Assembly (NCBI GenBank): GCA_030681525.1
Contig: JAUXSD010000216.1
Location: 1-64,000 of the forward strand
DNA: 64,000 nucleotides
Direction of reading: 5' to 3'
Source: Solirubrobacteraceae bacterium
GTDB taxonomy: Bacteria > Actinomycetota > Thermoleophilia > Solirubrobacterales > Solirubrobacteraceae
The notes beneath the pieces are model-generated. The model ran no database searches and was not told where the DNA came from. It worked only from the letters and a program-made list of their open reading frames with translations. Positions 34,337 to 43,230 of this stretch are shown piece after piece (position 1 is the stretch's first letter; each line of letters starts with the position of its first letter). Both the position numbers and the translations under genes were made by a program.

Positions 34337-34602
34337 GCAGGCGCACCCTCTTCAGCCTCGGAGAGGCGCATCGTCAGCGCAATGGCGTCGCCGACGGACT
34401 CGATCGGCTTGAGGTCGTCGTCGGAGATCGTGATGTCGAAGCGGTCCTCGAGCGCCTTGACCAGCTCGACGAGGTCCAGCGAGTCGACGTCGAGCTCAGA
34501 CCACGTGTTCTCCGGCTTGGCCTCCTTGGCGCCGGGCACCTTGATCGCCTCGAGCTGATCGCGGATCTCTTCCAGGACGTCGTTCTCGGTTACAGCAGCC
34601 AT
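34333..34602 (-). CDS. acpP: Acyl carrier protein
   Basis: An 89-residue acidic four-helix carrier. Ser41 in DVDSLDLVELVKALED is the phosphopantetheine attachment site, and KFDITISDDDL-like sequence (RFDITISDDDLKPIESVGDAI) follows. It shuttles the growing acyl chain between the FabD, FabH, FabG and FabF enzymes encoded around it. The N-terminus is slightly longer than E. coli AcpP, with a KVPGAKEAKPE insertion before the conserved Leu-Asp-Ser region. Confidence 0.94.
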   Translation of the reverse strand: MAAVTENDVLEEIRDQLEAIKVPGAKEAKPENTWSELDVDSLDLVELVKALEDRFDITISDDDLKPIESVGDAIALTMRLSEAEEGAPA

Positions 34603-34615
34603 CTGTGTGCTCCTC

Positions 34616-35296
34616 TCATGCGGCCAGCGCGCCGTCGACGGCGAGCGTGGCCCCGTTTACGTATGCCGCTCCGTCCGAACAGAGGAAGGAGACGGCGTGG
34701 GCGACCTCTTCGGGTCGGCCGATGCGGCCGGCGGGAACGCCGGCCAGCAGCTTGTCCGCGACGCCGACGGTCATGTCGGTCTCGATGACGCCCGGCGTCA
34801 CCGCGTTGCAGGTGATGCCCTTGCGGGCCATCTCGCGCGCGATCGTGCGCGTCAGCGAGAGCATCCCGGCCTTCGCGGCGCCGTAGTTGCTCTGGCCGGG
34901 GTTCGCGCGCTCGGCGACGACCGAGGAGATGTTCACGATCCGCCCCCAGCGCGCGCTGAGCATGTCGTCCAGGCCCTGGCGGATGCAGTGAAAGGCGCCG
35001 TTGAGGTTCGTGTCGATCACGGACTCCCACTGCTCGGCCTTCATCCGGACGGCCAGGCCGTCCTGGCGCTCGCCGGCGTTGTTGACGAGCACGAGGACCG
35101 GGCCGAACCGCTCGCGCACGTCGGCGAAGGCCTGTGCGACCGAGGCGGAGTCGCCGACGTCGGCCTGCACGTCGCCGCTCGTGCGCCCGAGCGTGACGAC
35201 GGTCAGGCCGTCGGCCTTCAGCCGCTCGGCGATCGCCGCGCCGATGCCGCGCGAGCCGCCGGTCACGAGCGCGACCCCGCCGTCAGGCACCGGCAT
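34616..35296 (-). CDS. fabG: 3-oxoacyl-ACP reductase, FabG (SDR)
   Basis: A 226-residue classical short-chain dehydrogenase: NADPH motif TGGSRGIGAAIA, NNAG, catalytic Ser in NISSVV, and Tyr-x3-Lys in SNYGAAKAG. It reduces beta-ketoacyl-ACP in each cycle. It is slightly short in the beta2-alpha3 region (GRTSGDVQADVGD directly after beta2). The position between fabH (14-base overlap) and the carrier gene (13-base gap) supports the FAS role over other SDR functions. Confidence 0.9.
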   Translation of the reverse strand: MPVPDGGVALVTGGSRGIGAAIAERLKADGLTVVTLGRTSGDVQADVGDSASVAQAFADVRERFGPVLVLVNNAGERQDGLAVRMKAEQWESVIDTNLNGAFHCIRQGLDDMLSARWGRIVNISSVVAERANPGQSNYGAAKAGMLSLTRTIAREMARKGITCNAVTPGVIETDMTVGVADKLLAGVPAGRIGRPEEVAHAVSFLCSDGAAYVNGATLAVDGALAA

Positions 35297-36242
35297 GGAC
35301 GCGTTCCTTCCACTTGACGACGCCCGCGCCCCACACGAAGCCGCCGCCGAACGCCGCCAGCGCGACGATGTCGCCGGGCTTCAGCGCGCCGGCCAGCTCG
35401 GCGTGGTGCAGCGCGAGCGGGATCGACGCACTCGACGTGTTCGCGATCGTGGCGACGTTCGCGAAGACCTTCTCCTCCGGAACGCCGAGCCGGCGGGCCG
35501 CCGCGTCGATGATGCGCTGGTTGGCCTGGTGGACGATCAGCACGTCGACGTCGTCGACGGTCATGTCCGCGCGGTGCAGCGCCTCGCGGGTGGCCTCGAC
35601 CATCCGCTCGACGGCGTGGCGGTAGACCTCCTGGCCCTCCATGTGCAGCAGCCGCTCGTCGCGCTCTGCGTAGAGCAGGTCGCCGTGCTCGCCGTCGGAG
35701 GCCAGCACAAAAGGGGTGCAGCCGATCTCGAACTCGCCGCCCTCGACGACGACCGCCGCGGCGCCGTCGGCGAAGAGGATCGCGGTGCCGCGATCGTTGG
35801 GGTCGGTCACGCGGCTGAGCGCCTCGGCGCCGACGACGAGCGCGCACTTCACGCGGCCGGACTCGATGAGCGCGGCGGTCTGGTCGAGTCCGTAGAGAAA
35901 GCCCGCGCAGGCGGCGTTGACGTCGATCGCGCCGGCGCCGTCCGTGCCCAGCAGCTTGGCGAGCTTCGGCGCCAGGCCCGGCATGAGGCGGTCGGGTGTG
36001 AACGTCGCGACGATGACGTGGTCGATGTCGGCGGCGACGCGGCCGGCGTCCTCGAGCGCGGCGACGCACGCCGCGAGGGCGAGGTCGGTCAGCGTCACCG
36101 TGCCGTTGAGATGGCGGCGCTCGCGGATCCCCGTGCGGCGGCGGATCCACTCGTCGGTCGTGTCGAGATAGGTCTCGAACTGCTTGTTGGTGACGATGTG
36201 CTCGGGCAGCGCCGAGCCGATCCCGATCACGCCGGCCCTCAT
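35283..36242 (-). CDS. fabH: Beta-ketoacyl-ACP synthase III, FabH
   Basis: A 319-residue initiating condensing enzyme that joins an acyl-CoA primer to malonyl-ACP. The Cys-His-Asn triad is visible: Cys112 in DVNAACAGFLYG, His in IVHQANQRII and Asn in ATIANTSSASIPLA. The N-terminal GIGSALPEHIVTN and DEWIRRRTGIRERR are characteristic. The primer preference (straight or branched) cannot be judged by eye. It follows fabD by 52 bases on the same strand. Confidence 0.93.
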   Translation of the reverse strand: MRAGVIGIGSALPEHIVTNKQFETYLDTTDEWIRRRTGIRERRHLNGTVTLTDLALAACVAALEDAGRVAADIDHVIVATFTPDRLMPGLAPKLAKLLGTDGAGAIDVNAACAGFLYGLDQTAALIESGRVKCALVVGAEALSRVTDPNDRGTAILFADGAAAVVVEGGEFEIGCTPFVLASDGEHGDLLYAERDERLLHMEGQEVYRHAVERMVEATREALHRADMTVDDVDVLIVHQANQRIIDAAARRLGVPEEKVFANVATIANTSSASIPLALHHAELAGALKPGDIVALAAFGGGFVWGAGVVKWKERVHAGA

Positions 36243-36294
36243 CGCGTCGCGCCTTCGGACTGCCCGGGGTCACGCGTCGAGCGCTGGCGTGCGG

Positions 36295-37125
36295 TCATGC
36301 AGCCGCCCGCAGGGTGCGCTTCACAAGCCCGCGCAGCACGCTGCCCGGTCCGCACTCGACGTAGTCGATGGCGCCCATCGCCTGCAGCTCGAGCAGGATC
36401 TCGCGCCAGCGCACCGGCTTGAGGAGATTCTCTGCGAGCTCCGCGCGGATGTCCTCGAAGGGGCGCGTGCTGCCGTTGGAGAGGACGGGGAAGACGGGTT
36501 CCTGGATCGGCGTGTTGTCGAGCGCCTCGCGCAGCGCGTCGGCGGCGGGCGCCATGAGCGGGGAGTGAAACGCGCCGGCGACGTCGAGCTTGCGCGCGCG
36601 GCAGCCGATGTCGGCGGAGCGCCGCACGGCGGCGTCGACGGAGCGCATCCGGCCGGAGAGCACGATCTGGCCCGGCGCGTTGTCGTTGGCCAGCGACAGC
36701 TCGAGCTCGGCCGCCAGCTCGTAGACGTCGTCGCGGTCGCCGCCGAGCATCGCGACCATGCCGCCGGGCTGGCGCGCGGCGGCGTCGGCCATCGCCTGGG
36801 CGCGGGCGCGGACGAGCCGCACGCCGTCCTCGAAGTCGATCGCGCCGGCGGCGGTCAGCGCGGCGTACTCGCCGAGCGAGTGGCCGGCCGCGGCGAGCGG
36901 ATCGGTCTCGTGGTCCTCGCGCGAGGCCCACTGCGCCATCGAGCACAGAAACAGCGCGGGCTGCTGCGTGCGCGTTCCCTCTGACAGGCGGCTGAACGGG
37001 TCGAATCCGAGCAGCTCGATTCCGCGCTTGAGCAGCGGATGGTCGGTGAAGGGCTCGTGCATCCCCTCGGAATGGCTGCCCTGTCCGGGGAAGAGCAGCG
37101 CTGACGACGTCGGCATGGTGTCCAT
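36295..37125 (-). CDS. fabD: Malonyl-CoA:ACP transacylase, FabD
   Basis: A 276-residue acyltransferase that loads malonate on the carrier protein. It has LFPGQGSHSEGM at the N-terminus, nucleophile Ser83 in AAGHSLGEYAAL, the Arg in VRLVRARAQAM, and His in AGAFHSPLM. ATG 37125 has GAGG about nine bases upstream; GTG 37140 or ATG 37116 are alternatives. It is the first FAS gene of the operon fabD-fabH-fabG-acpP-fabF-carboxyltransferase-tetR, preceded by a 104-base promoter region with an inverted repeat. Confidence 0.92.
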   Translation of the reverse strand: MDTMPTSSALLFPGQGSHSEGMHEPFTDHPLLKRGIELLGFDPFSRLSEGTRTQQPALFLCSMAQWASREDHETDPLAAAGHSLGEYAALTAAGAIDFEDGVRLVRARAQAMADAAARQPGGMVAMLGGDRDDVYELAAELELSLANDNAPGQIVLSGRMRSVDAAVRRSADIGCRARKLDVAGAFHSPLMAPAADALREALDNTPIQEPVFPVLSNGSTRPFEDIRAELAENLLKPVRWREILLELQAMGAIDYVECGPGSVLRGLVKRTLRAAA

Positions 37126-37167
37126 ACAACCCAACCTCACCCGCGCGTGGGGATTCTGTTACCGATG

Positions 37168-37194
37168 TTCGACAGAGCGGCGGCATGTGTCGAA
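37168..37194. promoter_or_regulatory. Inverted repeat in the fabD promoter region (candidate FAS operator)
   Basis: TTCGACA (37168-37174) and TGTCGAA (37188-37194) form a perfect 7-bp inverted repeat with a 13-base spacer, and the flanks continue the symmetry with CGAT and ATCG, allowing one unpaired base. It lies 43-69 bases upstream of the fabD ATG, between the ASCH-domain gene and the FAS operon. It is a candidate site for the TetR protein of the operon or for the upstream winged-helix protein. Confidence 0.4.
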
Positions 37195-37229
37195 ATCGCC
37201 ATCGGTCGCTCGATGGGTGGACAGACCTG

Positions 37230-37811
37230 CTACGCGCGACGGTTTCGCAGGAGCGTTTGACCGCGCGGCGAGATGCGATAGCCGCGCTCCAGCGACTCGG
37301 TCAGGCCGAGCTCCTTGAGCTTGCGCACGTCGCGCTTGAAGGCGGCCGTCTCGCGTTGGGTCTGCTCCGCGAGCTCGGCCGCCTTGGTCTCCGGCTGACG
37401 CTCGATGAGCTCCAGCGTCGCGCGCGTCCAGGGCTCGCCGCGGGCGCGATCGAGGCGGTCGAGTCGTTGGATGATCTGGTTGATTTCGTCGACGGTGAGG
37501 TCGGCGTTCTCGCGCAGCGCGACGCGCGGGTCGGCGCCCGCGAAGCGCAGGCCGATGCGGTAGATCGGCTGGTCGGGGTTCTTCCTGTCGAGGCGTGCGA
37601 TGAGCTCCTCGCAGGTGCCGGCGCCGGCACGGCGCGCTTCGCCGGCGCTGATGCTCTCCGCGGCGACCGGCTCGACGGCGGTCACCTCGACGAGCCCGAT
37701 CGCCGTGCGGATGTGCGTGCCTTCGCGCAGCCGCGGCCGCTCCCAGCGGCGAAACGCGAGGTCGATCTCGCCGTCCCTGATCGCCCTCAGCTCCGCGGCG
37801 CGCAGCAGCAT
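37230..37811 (-). CDS. ASCH-like (PUA-fold) domain protein with C-terminal winged helix
   Basis: A 193-residue protein. The N-terminal ~100 residues resemble an ASCH domain: AIRDGEIDLAFRRWERPRLREGTHIR, then GLVEVTAVEPV, a small RNA/nucleotide-binding PUA-like fold. Residues ~125-190 look like a winged helix: EPWTRATLELIERQPETKAAELAEQ, KRDVRKLKELGLTESLERGYRISPRG. The combination suggests a nucleic-acid-binding regulator. It is the gene just upstream of fabD on the same strand (104-base gap), so it may precede or regulate the FAS operon, but no direct evidence exists. ATG 37811 begins directly at the ASCH region. Confidence 0.65.
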   Translation of the reverse strand: MLLRAAELRAIRDGEIDLAFRRWERPRLREGTHIRTAIGLVEVTAVEPVAAESISAGEARRAGAGTCEELIARLDRKNPDQPIYRIGLRFAGADPRVALRENADLTVDEINQIIQRLDRLDRARGEPWTRATLELIERQPETKAAELAEQTQRETAAFKRDVRKLKELGLTESLERGYRISPRGQTLLRNRRA

Positions 37812-38020
37812 CGCCGCCGATTATCGGTCGCCCGCGCGCGGCTTGTGCGCTTCGCGGTGCGGTGGGGCGGCGGGCGCGTGGTCGAACGGCATCTCCGAGA
37901 GAGCCTGCCTCTCGGCGCGTGCGGGCCGTGGCGGCGGCGGCGGGCGCGGCGGGCCGGCGGCAGTGTGGCGCGTGGATGCTCGAAGCGAACACAACCCCGC
38001 CACGCTCGCCGCCCTGGCCG

Positions 38021-38830
38021 TCACGCCGCCTTCAGAAAGCCCGAGTCGACGACGACCTCGCTGCCGGTCGTGCTCGCCGAGCGCGGCGACGCGAGCAGCA
38101 CGACGGCGTCGGCGATCTCCTGCGGCTCGGCGAGCCGCCCGGTGACGAGCGCCATCATCGCGGGCGCCTCGACGGTCATGAGCGTGGCGCGATCGCTGCC
38201 TGTGGCCGCGGCGATGATGTCGGCCGCGCCGCCCGCGTCGGTCCACCACGGCGTGTTGACCGGGCCCGGGCAGACGCTGTTGACGCGCACGCCCTGCGCG
38301 CCGAACTCCTCCGACAGCGCCTTCGTGAGGTTCGCCAGCGCGGCCTTCGCCGCGCCGTAGTGGACGTTGACGGCGGACGGCTGGCGCGCGTGCCCGGAGG
38401 TGACGTTGACGATCGATCCGCCGCCGCGCTCGACGAGCAGCGGGATCGCCGCGCGGCAGGCCCGGACCGCGGCAAGGAGGTTGAACTCGAGCATCGCACG
38501 CCAGGCGTCGTCGGTCAGCCCGAGGAAGCCGAACTGCGGAAGCTTCGTGCCGGGCGGCGGGCCGCCGGCGTTGTTGACGAGGATGTCCAGGCCGCCGAAC
38601 GTCTCGACCGCGCGGGCGATGACCTCCGCGGGGGCGGCGGGATCCATGAGGTCGGCGGGGACGTGCAGCAGGCCGCCCGTGCCGGCGAGGGCGTCGAGCT
38701 CGGGGGTGCCGGCGCGCGAGGTCGCGACGATGCGCGCCCCCTCCTGCAGCAGCGTGCGCGTGACCGCGAGGCCGATGCCCTTCGAGGCCCCCGTGACGAC
38801 GGCGACGCGGCCTGAGAGATGCAGATCCAT
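38021..38830 (-). CDS. Short-chain dehydrogenase/reductase
   Basis: A 269-residue classical SDR: TGASKGIGLAVTRTLLQEG (NAD(P) site), NNAGGPPPG, catalytic Ser in IVNVTSGHA, and Tyr-x3-Lys in VHYGAAKAAL. The C-terminal GSEVVVDSGFLKAA is normal. It oxidises or reduces an alcohol/ketone; the substrate is unknown. ATG 38830 has AAGGAG upstream (AAGGAGCACGAATG). The 209-base gap below its stop (37812-38020) shows no clear gene. It is divergent from nrdJ. Confidence 0.85.
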   Translation of the reverse strand: MDLHLSGRVAVVTGASKGIGLAVTRTLLQEGARIVATSRAGTPELDALAGTGGLLHVPADLMDPAAPAEVIARAVETFGGLDILVNNAGGPPPGTKLPQFGFLGLTDDAWRAMLEFNLLAAVRACRAAIPLLVERGGGSIVNVTSGHARQPSAVNVHYGAAKAALANLTKALSEEFGAQGVRVNSVCPGPVNTPWWTDAGGAADIIAAATGSDRATLMTVEAPAMMALVTGRLAEPQEIADAVVLLASPRSASTTGSEVVVDSGFLKAA

Positions 38831-39086
38831 TCGTGCTCCTTGCACTCGTTGTGCATGTTCAACGCACTCGCAGCGCCGTTCGTGAGGTCCCCGCTCCTTG
38901 GGTCGTTTTTCGCCTGCTGGGAACGCGGTTTGCGCGCGCGCGGGCGGTAAACTGGAGTGGTCGTCCGGCGGGTTGGCACTCCCTCGTTCCGTCCGACCCG
39001 AGGCGTAGAAACCGACGCCCGCCATATCGCAGACGACACGCCGCAAACAGGGACAATTTGAGTGCGGCGACGAGAGGAGCAGGACG
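38831..39086. promoter_or_regulatory. Divergent promoter region of SDR and nrdJ
   Basis: This 256-base gap contains promoters for the SDR (minus) and nrdJ (plus). Near the SDR start is a small symmetric element, CGTTG-8-CAACG, flanked by two GCACTCG copies. nrdJ has a strong ribosome site (GAGAGGAG) about 9 bases before ATG 39087. No B12-box (GCCACTG) of a cobalamin riboswitch and no clear NrdR box was seen. Confidence 0.3.
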
Positions 39087-42000
39087 ATGCAGCGCACTTC
39101 GCAGACCCCACCCGTGACCGACGTCAAGGCAGGCGAGGCGCTGTCCGTTTCCCGCTACTTCACGAAGCCCGGCGTCGATCCGTTCACGACGGTCGAGTGG
39201 GAACTGCGCGATGCCCGCATCGCCCACGGCGAGCGCGTCGCCTTCGAGCAGCGCGGCGTCGAGTTCCCGCGCACGTGGTCGCAGAACGCGACGAACATCG
39301 TCGCCCAGAAGTACTTCCGCGGCCAGCTCGGCGCGCCGACGCGCGAGCACTCCGTGCGCCAGATGATCGGCCGTGTGGCGGGCACGATCGCCGACTGGGG
39401 CCGGTCGCGCGGGTACTTCGCGTCCGTCGAGGACGGCGACGCGTTCCAGGACGAGCTGACCTACGTGCTGCTGCACCAGATGGCGGCGTTCAACTCGCCC
39501 GTCTGGTTCAACGTCGGCTTCGAGGAGAGCCCGCAGTGCTCGGCATGCCAGCCCTACGGCGCACTCGTCTCCACGCCCGAGGGAATGGTCCCGATCGGTG
39601 AACTCGTCGAGCGCGACCTCGTCGGCCGCGAGGTCTACGACGCCAACGGCGTCACGGAGATCGTCGCGACGAAGGCCAATGGGGTGAAGCCCGTCTACCG
39701 CGTGCGTCTACGCAACGGCAGCTTCGTCGAGGCGACCGCCGACCACGTCGTGAAGGCGGTGCGCGAGCGGCGGACGCAGCCGCAGTGGCTGCGGATCGAC
39801 GAACTCGAACTCGGGATGCGCATGCATCTGCACCCGCACCGGGCGAAGGTCGCGGAGCGCGCGCTCGTCACAGCCGGCAGCATGCCCGACGATGACGGCG
39901 CTCCTGCCGCGGCCGATCCGGTGGCGGTCTCCGAGGCCGCCCTTGCCGGCTGGCTGCAGGCCGATGGATTCGTCGGCCAATACAAGTACGGCACCAACCG
40001 CTCGCTGACGATCGAGTTTCAGGTGGCTACCGCCGCGGAGCGCTCATGGGTCGAGCACCACCTCGACGTCGTGTTCCCGGACGTTCACCGCAACGTCCGC
40101 GACGCCGACACGATCTCGACTCCCGTCCAGCGCATCCGTCTGTACGGCGAGGTGCTGCGCGAGTACGTCGAGCGGTGGCAGCTGCTCGCCCGCGGCACCG
40201 ACATCCGCGTGCCGACCAAGCTCTGGACGGCGTCGCACGACGAGATCGTGGCGTACCTGCGCAGCATCTTCCAGGCTGACGGCTACGTCAGTGTCCGCCG
40301 AGCCAACGGCGGCTACGAGAACGGTCGCATCGGCTTCGCCGTCATCGGAGAGCGTTGGTCAGAAGACGTGCAGATCCTGCTCGGGGTCATCGGTATCTAC
40401 TCGCGGCGGACGCACAAGAAGGAGCGGCGCAGCGACCGCCACGACATGCACGAAGTCTTCGTCTCGATCGGCTCGGAGCGAGCGCGGTTCGCGGAGCTCG
40501 TGGGCTTCGTCGACGCAAAGAAGCAGGACAAGCTGCTTGCGTCGCTGGACCTGCGCAACCCCAAGCGCTGCCCGGACCTGCGTGAGGAGGAGATCGTCGC
40601 GATCGAGCCGCTCGGCGAGATGGAGGTCTACGACATCCAGACCGAATCCGGCGAGTACCTCAGCAACAACGTCGCGGTCCACAACTGCTTCATCCTCTCC
40701 GTCGACGACACGATGGACTCGATCCTCGACTGGAACACCAACGAGGGCAAGATCTTCCTCGGCGGCTCGGGCTCGGGCATCAACCTCTCGAACATTCGCG
40801 GCTCGACGGAGCCCCTGTCCAAGGGCGGCACCGCCTCCGGCCCGGTCTCCTTCATGCGTGGCGCCGACTCGTGGGCGGGCACGATCAAGTCCGGCGGCAA
40901 GACGCGCCGCGCGGCGAAGATGGTCGTGCTGGACATCGACCATCCGGACATCCGCGAGTTCATCTGGTGCAAGGCCAAGGAGGAGAAGAAGGCCAACGCG
41001 CTGCGCGACGCCGGCTTCGACATGTCGATCGACGGTGAGGGCTTCATCTCGATCCAGTACCAGAACGCCAACAACTCGGTGCGGCTGACCGACGAGTTCA
41101 TGCGCGCCGTCGAGAACGACGAGGACTGGCACCTGCTCGCACGCACGACCGGCGAGCCCGTCGGCGATCCGATCCCCGCGCGCGAGCTCATGCGCGACAT
41201 CGCCGAAGCGGCGTGGCAGTGCGCCGACCCGGGCGTGCAGTACGACACGACGATCAACCAGTGGCACACGTCGCCGAACTCGGGCCGGATCAACGCGTCC
41301 AACCCGTGCAGCGAGTACATGCACGTCGACGACTCGGCCTGCAACCTGGCCTCGCTGAACCTCATGAAGTTCCGCCGCGCCGACGGCACGTTCGACGTGG
41401 AGTCCTACGAGCGCGCGGTCGACGTCATGTTCCTCGCCCAGGAGATCATCGTCGGGCCGTCGAGCTATCCCACGGAGAAGATCGGCGTCAACGCCCGCGC
41501 GTTCCGTCAGCTCGGCCTGGGCTACGCGAACCTCGGCGCGTTTCTCATGTCCAACGGCATGGCCTACGACTCCGACGAGGGTCGTGGCACGGCGGCGGCG
41601 ATCACCTCGCTGATGACCGGTCGCGCGTACCTGCAGTCCGCGCGCGTGGCCGCGGCGCTGGGGCCCTACGAGCGCTACGAGGAGAACCGCGACGCGCACA
41701 ACGCGGTCATGCGCATGCACCGCGACGCGTCCTACGCGATCCCCGACCCGACGTGCTCGGACGCCGAGCTGCTCGACGCGGCGCGGATGGCGTGGGAGGA
41801 GGCCGTCGAGGTCGGCGAGCAGCACGGCTACCGCAATGCGCAGGCGACGGTGCTCGCGCCGACGGGGACGATCTCGTTCCTCATGGACTGCGACACGACC
41901 GGCGTCGAGCCGGACTTCTCGCTCGTGAAGTTCAAGGAGCTCGTCGGCGGCGGCCAGATGACGATCGTCAACCAGACGATCCCGATGGCGCTGCGCACGC

Positions 42001-43136
42001 TCGGCTACGACGAGCCGCAGATCGCCGCGATCGAGGCGCACATCAACGAGCACGCGACGATCGTCGGCGCGCCGGGACTGCTGCCCGAGCACCTGTCGGT
42101 GTTCGACGTGGCGGTCGGCGAGCGCGCGATCTCGCACATGGGCCACATCAAGATGATGGGCGCCGTCCAGCCGTTCATCTCGGGCGCGATCTCGAAGACC
42201 GTCAACCTGCCGCACGAGGCCGGCGTGGAGGACATCGCCGACGCCTACCTGCAGGCGTGGCGGCTCGGCGTCAAGGCGCTGGCGATCTACCGCGACGGCT
42301 CGAAGACCGCGCAGGCGCTGCGCACCGACGCGCAGGACGCCAAGCCGGTGCTGACGGGTGCGGAGGCGATGATCGTGGAGGGCTATTCGCAGGAGCAGGT
42401 CGACGAGCTCATCGAGGGCGCCGTCGCCTCGGCGCGCAGGAAGGCGATCGCCGAGGCGGGGCCGAAGCGCAACCGCATGCCGCGCGAGCGCCAGTCGATC
42501 ACGCACAAGTTCTCGATCGCCGGCCACGAGGGCTACATCACCGCGGGCATGTACGAGGACGGCACGGTCGGCGAGATCTTCCTCACCGACATCGGCAAGG
42601 AGGGCTCGACGCTGCGCGGCATGATGAACGCGTTCGCGACGTCGATCTCGATCGCGCTGCAGTACGGCGTGCCGCTCGACACGCTCGTGGAGAAGTTCTC
42701 CTACATGCGCTTCGAGCCCGAGGGCATCACGCAGAACCCGGAGATCCCGTTCGCCAAGTCGATGCCCGACTACATCATGCGCTGGCTGGCGTCGCGCTTC
42801 CTCGACACCGACACGCAGGAGGAGCTCGGCATCCTCACGCCCGAGGTGCGGGCGCGCAAGATGGCCGAGGACTCCGGCACGTCGCGCGCGTCGGACACGA
42901 GCCGGCCCTCCAACGGCGGGGGCACCGCTGCCGCGAAGCCCACGCCGCAGGCGGTAACCCAGCCGGCCACGACGCGCGCGGCCGCCGACGCGATGACCGA
43001 CTCCCCGCCGGTCGTCCCCGCCCGCATGCGCGGCCTCGACCTCGGACCGGCGTGCGCGCAGTGCGGCGGCATGATGCAGCGCACGGGATCCTGCTACACG
43101 TGCTCGAGCTGCGGGAACAACACGGGCTGCGGGTGA
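39087..43136 (+). CDS. nrdJ: Class II (adenosylcobalamin-dependent) ribonucleotide reductase with intein
   Basis: A 1,349-residue precursor; 969 residues remain after splicing. NrdJ reduces ribonucleotides to deoxyribonucleotides using a B12-derived thiyl radical. Catalytic residues (precursor numbering): Asn739-Cys741-Glu743 in NPCSE, where Cys741 is the radical cysteine, and the redox pair Cys534 (start of CFILSVDDTMDSI) with Cys752 in DSACNLASLNL. The C-terminus holds a Cys cluster (CAQCGG, CYTCSSCG, GC) typical of the zinc-binding, redox-relay tail of bacterial NrdJ. An intein of 380 residues separates Ala153 from Cys534. The enzyme works without oxygen-dependent assembly, and no other RNR is in the window. 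An N-terminal ~30-residue lead precedes SRYFTKPG. Confidence 0.95.
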   Translation: MQRTSQTPPVTDVKAGEALSVSRYFTKPGVDPFTTVEWELRDARIAHGERVAFEQRGVEFPRTWSQNATNIVAQKYFRGQLGAPTREHSVRQMIGRVAGTIADWGRSRGYFASVEDGDAFQDELTYVLLHQMAAFNSPVWFNVGFEESPQCSACQPYGALVSTPEGMVPIGELVERDLVGREVYDANGVTEIVATKANGVKPVYRVRLRNGSFVEATADHVVKAVRERRTQPQWLRIDELELGMRMHLHPHRAKVAERALVTAGSMPDDDGAPAAADPVAVSEAALAGWLQADGFVGQYKYGTNRSLTIEFQVATAAERSWVEHHLDVVFPDVHRNVRDADTISTPVQRIRLYGEVLREYVERWQLLARGTDIRVPTKLWTASHDEIVAYLRSIFQADGYVSVRRANGGYENGRIGFAVIGERWSEDVQILLGVIGIYSRRTHKKERRSDRHDMHEVFVSIGSERARFAELVGFVDAKKQDKLLASLDLRNPKRCPDLREEEIVAIEPLGEMEVYDIQTESGEYLSNNVAVHNCFILSVDDTMDSILDWNTNEGKIFLGGSGSGINLSNIRGSTEPLSKGGTASGPVSFMRGADSWAGTIKSGGKTRRAAKMVVLDIDHPDIREFIWCKAKEEKKANALRDAGFDMSIDGEGFISIQYQNANNSVRLTDEFMRAVENDEDWHLLARTTGEPVGDPIPARELMRDIAEAAWQCADPGVQYDTTINQWHTSPNSGRINASNPCSEYMHVDDSACNLASLNLMKFRRADGTFDVESYERAVDVMFLAQEIIVGPSSYPTEKIGVNARAFRQLGLGYANLGAFLMSNGMAYDSDEGRGTAAAITSLMTGRAYLQSARVAAALGPYERYEENRDAHNAVMRMHRDASYAIPDPTCSDAELLDAARMAWEEAVEVGEQHGYRNAQATVLAPTGTISFLMDCDTTGVEPDFSLVKFKELVGGGQMTIVNQTIPMALRTLGYDEPQIAAIEAHINEHATIVGAPGLLPEHLSVFDVAVGERAISHMGHIKMMGAVQPFISGAISKTVNLPHEAGVEDIADAYLQAWRLGVKALAIYRDGSKTAQALRTDAQDAKPVLTGAEAMIVEGYSQEQVDELIEGAVASARRKAIAEAGPKRNRMPRERQSITHKFSIAGHEGYITAGMYEDGTVGEIFLTDIGKEGSTLRGMMNAFATSISIALQYGVPLDTLVEKFSYMRFEPEGITQNPEIPFAKSMPDYIMRWLASRFLDTDTQEELGILTPEVRARKMAEDSGTSRASDTSRPSNGGGTAAAKPTPQAVTQPATTRAAADAMTDSPPVVPARMRGLDLGPACAQCGGMMQRTGSCYTCSSCGNNTGCG
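39546..40685 (+). mobile_element. NrdJ intein with LAGLIDADG homing endonuclease
   Basis: Codons 154-533 of nrdJ are an in-frame intein. Splicing block A starts with Cys154 (CQPYGALVSTPEGMVPIGEL); block B is NGSFVEATADHVV, with the TxxH motif; block F is MEVYDIQTESGEYL; block G is NNVAVHN, ending in Asn533, followed by Cys534 as the +1 nucleophile. Two dodecapeptide motifs of a DOD endonuclease are visible: LAGWLQADGFVG and YLRSIFQADGYVS, each with the catalytic Asp. The last His-Asn pair is intact, so self-splicing is expected, joining SA to CFILSVDD. The full endonuclease suggests the element is still, or was recently, able to home. Confidence 0.93.
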
Positions 43137-43230
43137 AGTGAGCGGGGGAGCAGACCGCGAAACGTAGGAGAGCCCTGATTTCACGCTCAAGAGCGATCGT
43201 CGGTCGCTGCGGCGCGAGCCGCTCGCCGCC

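Noticed and set aside
38831-39086. Cobalamin riboswitch upstream of the B12-dependent reductase
   Set aside because: No B12-box or recognisable conserved core was seen in the leader; a covariance-model search would be needed to revive the idea.
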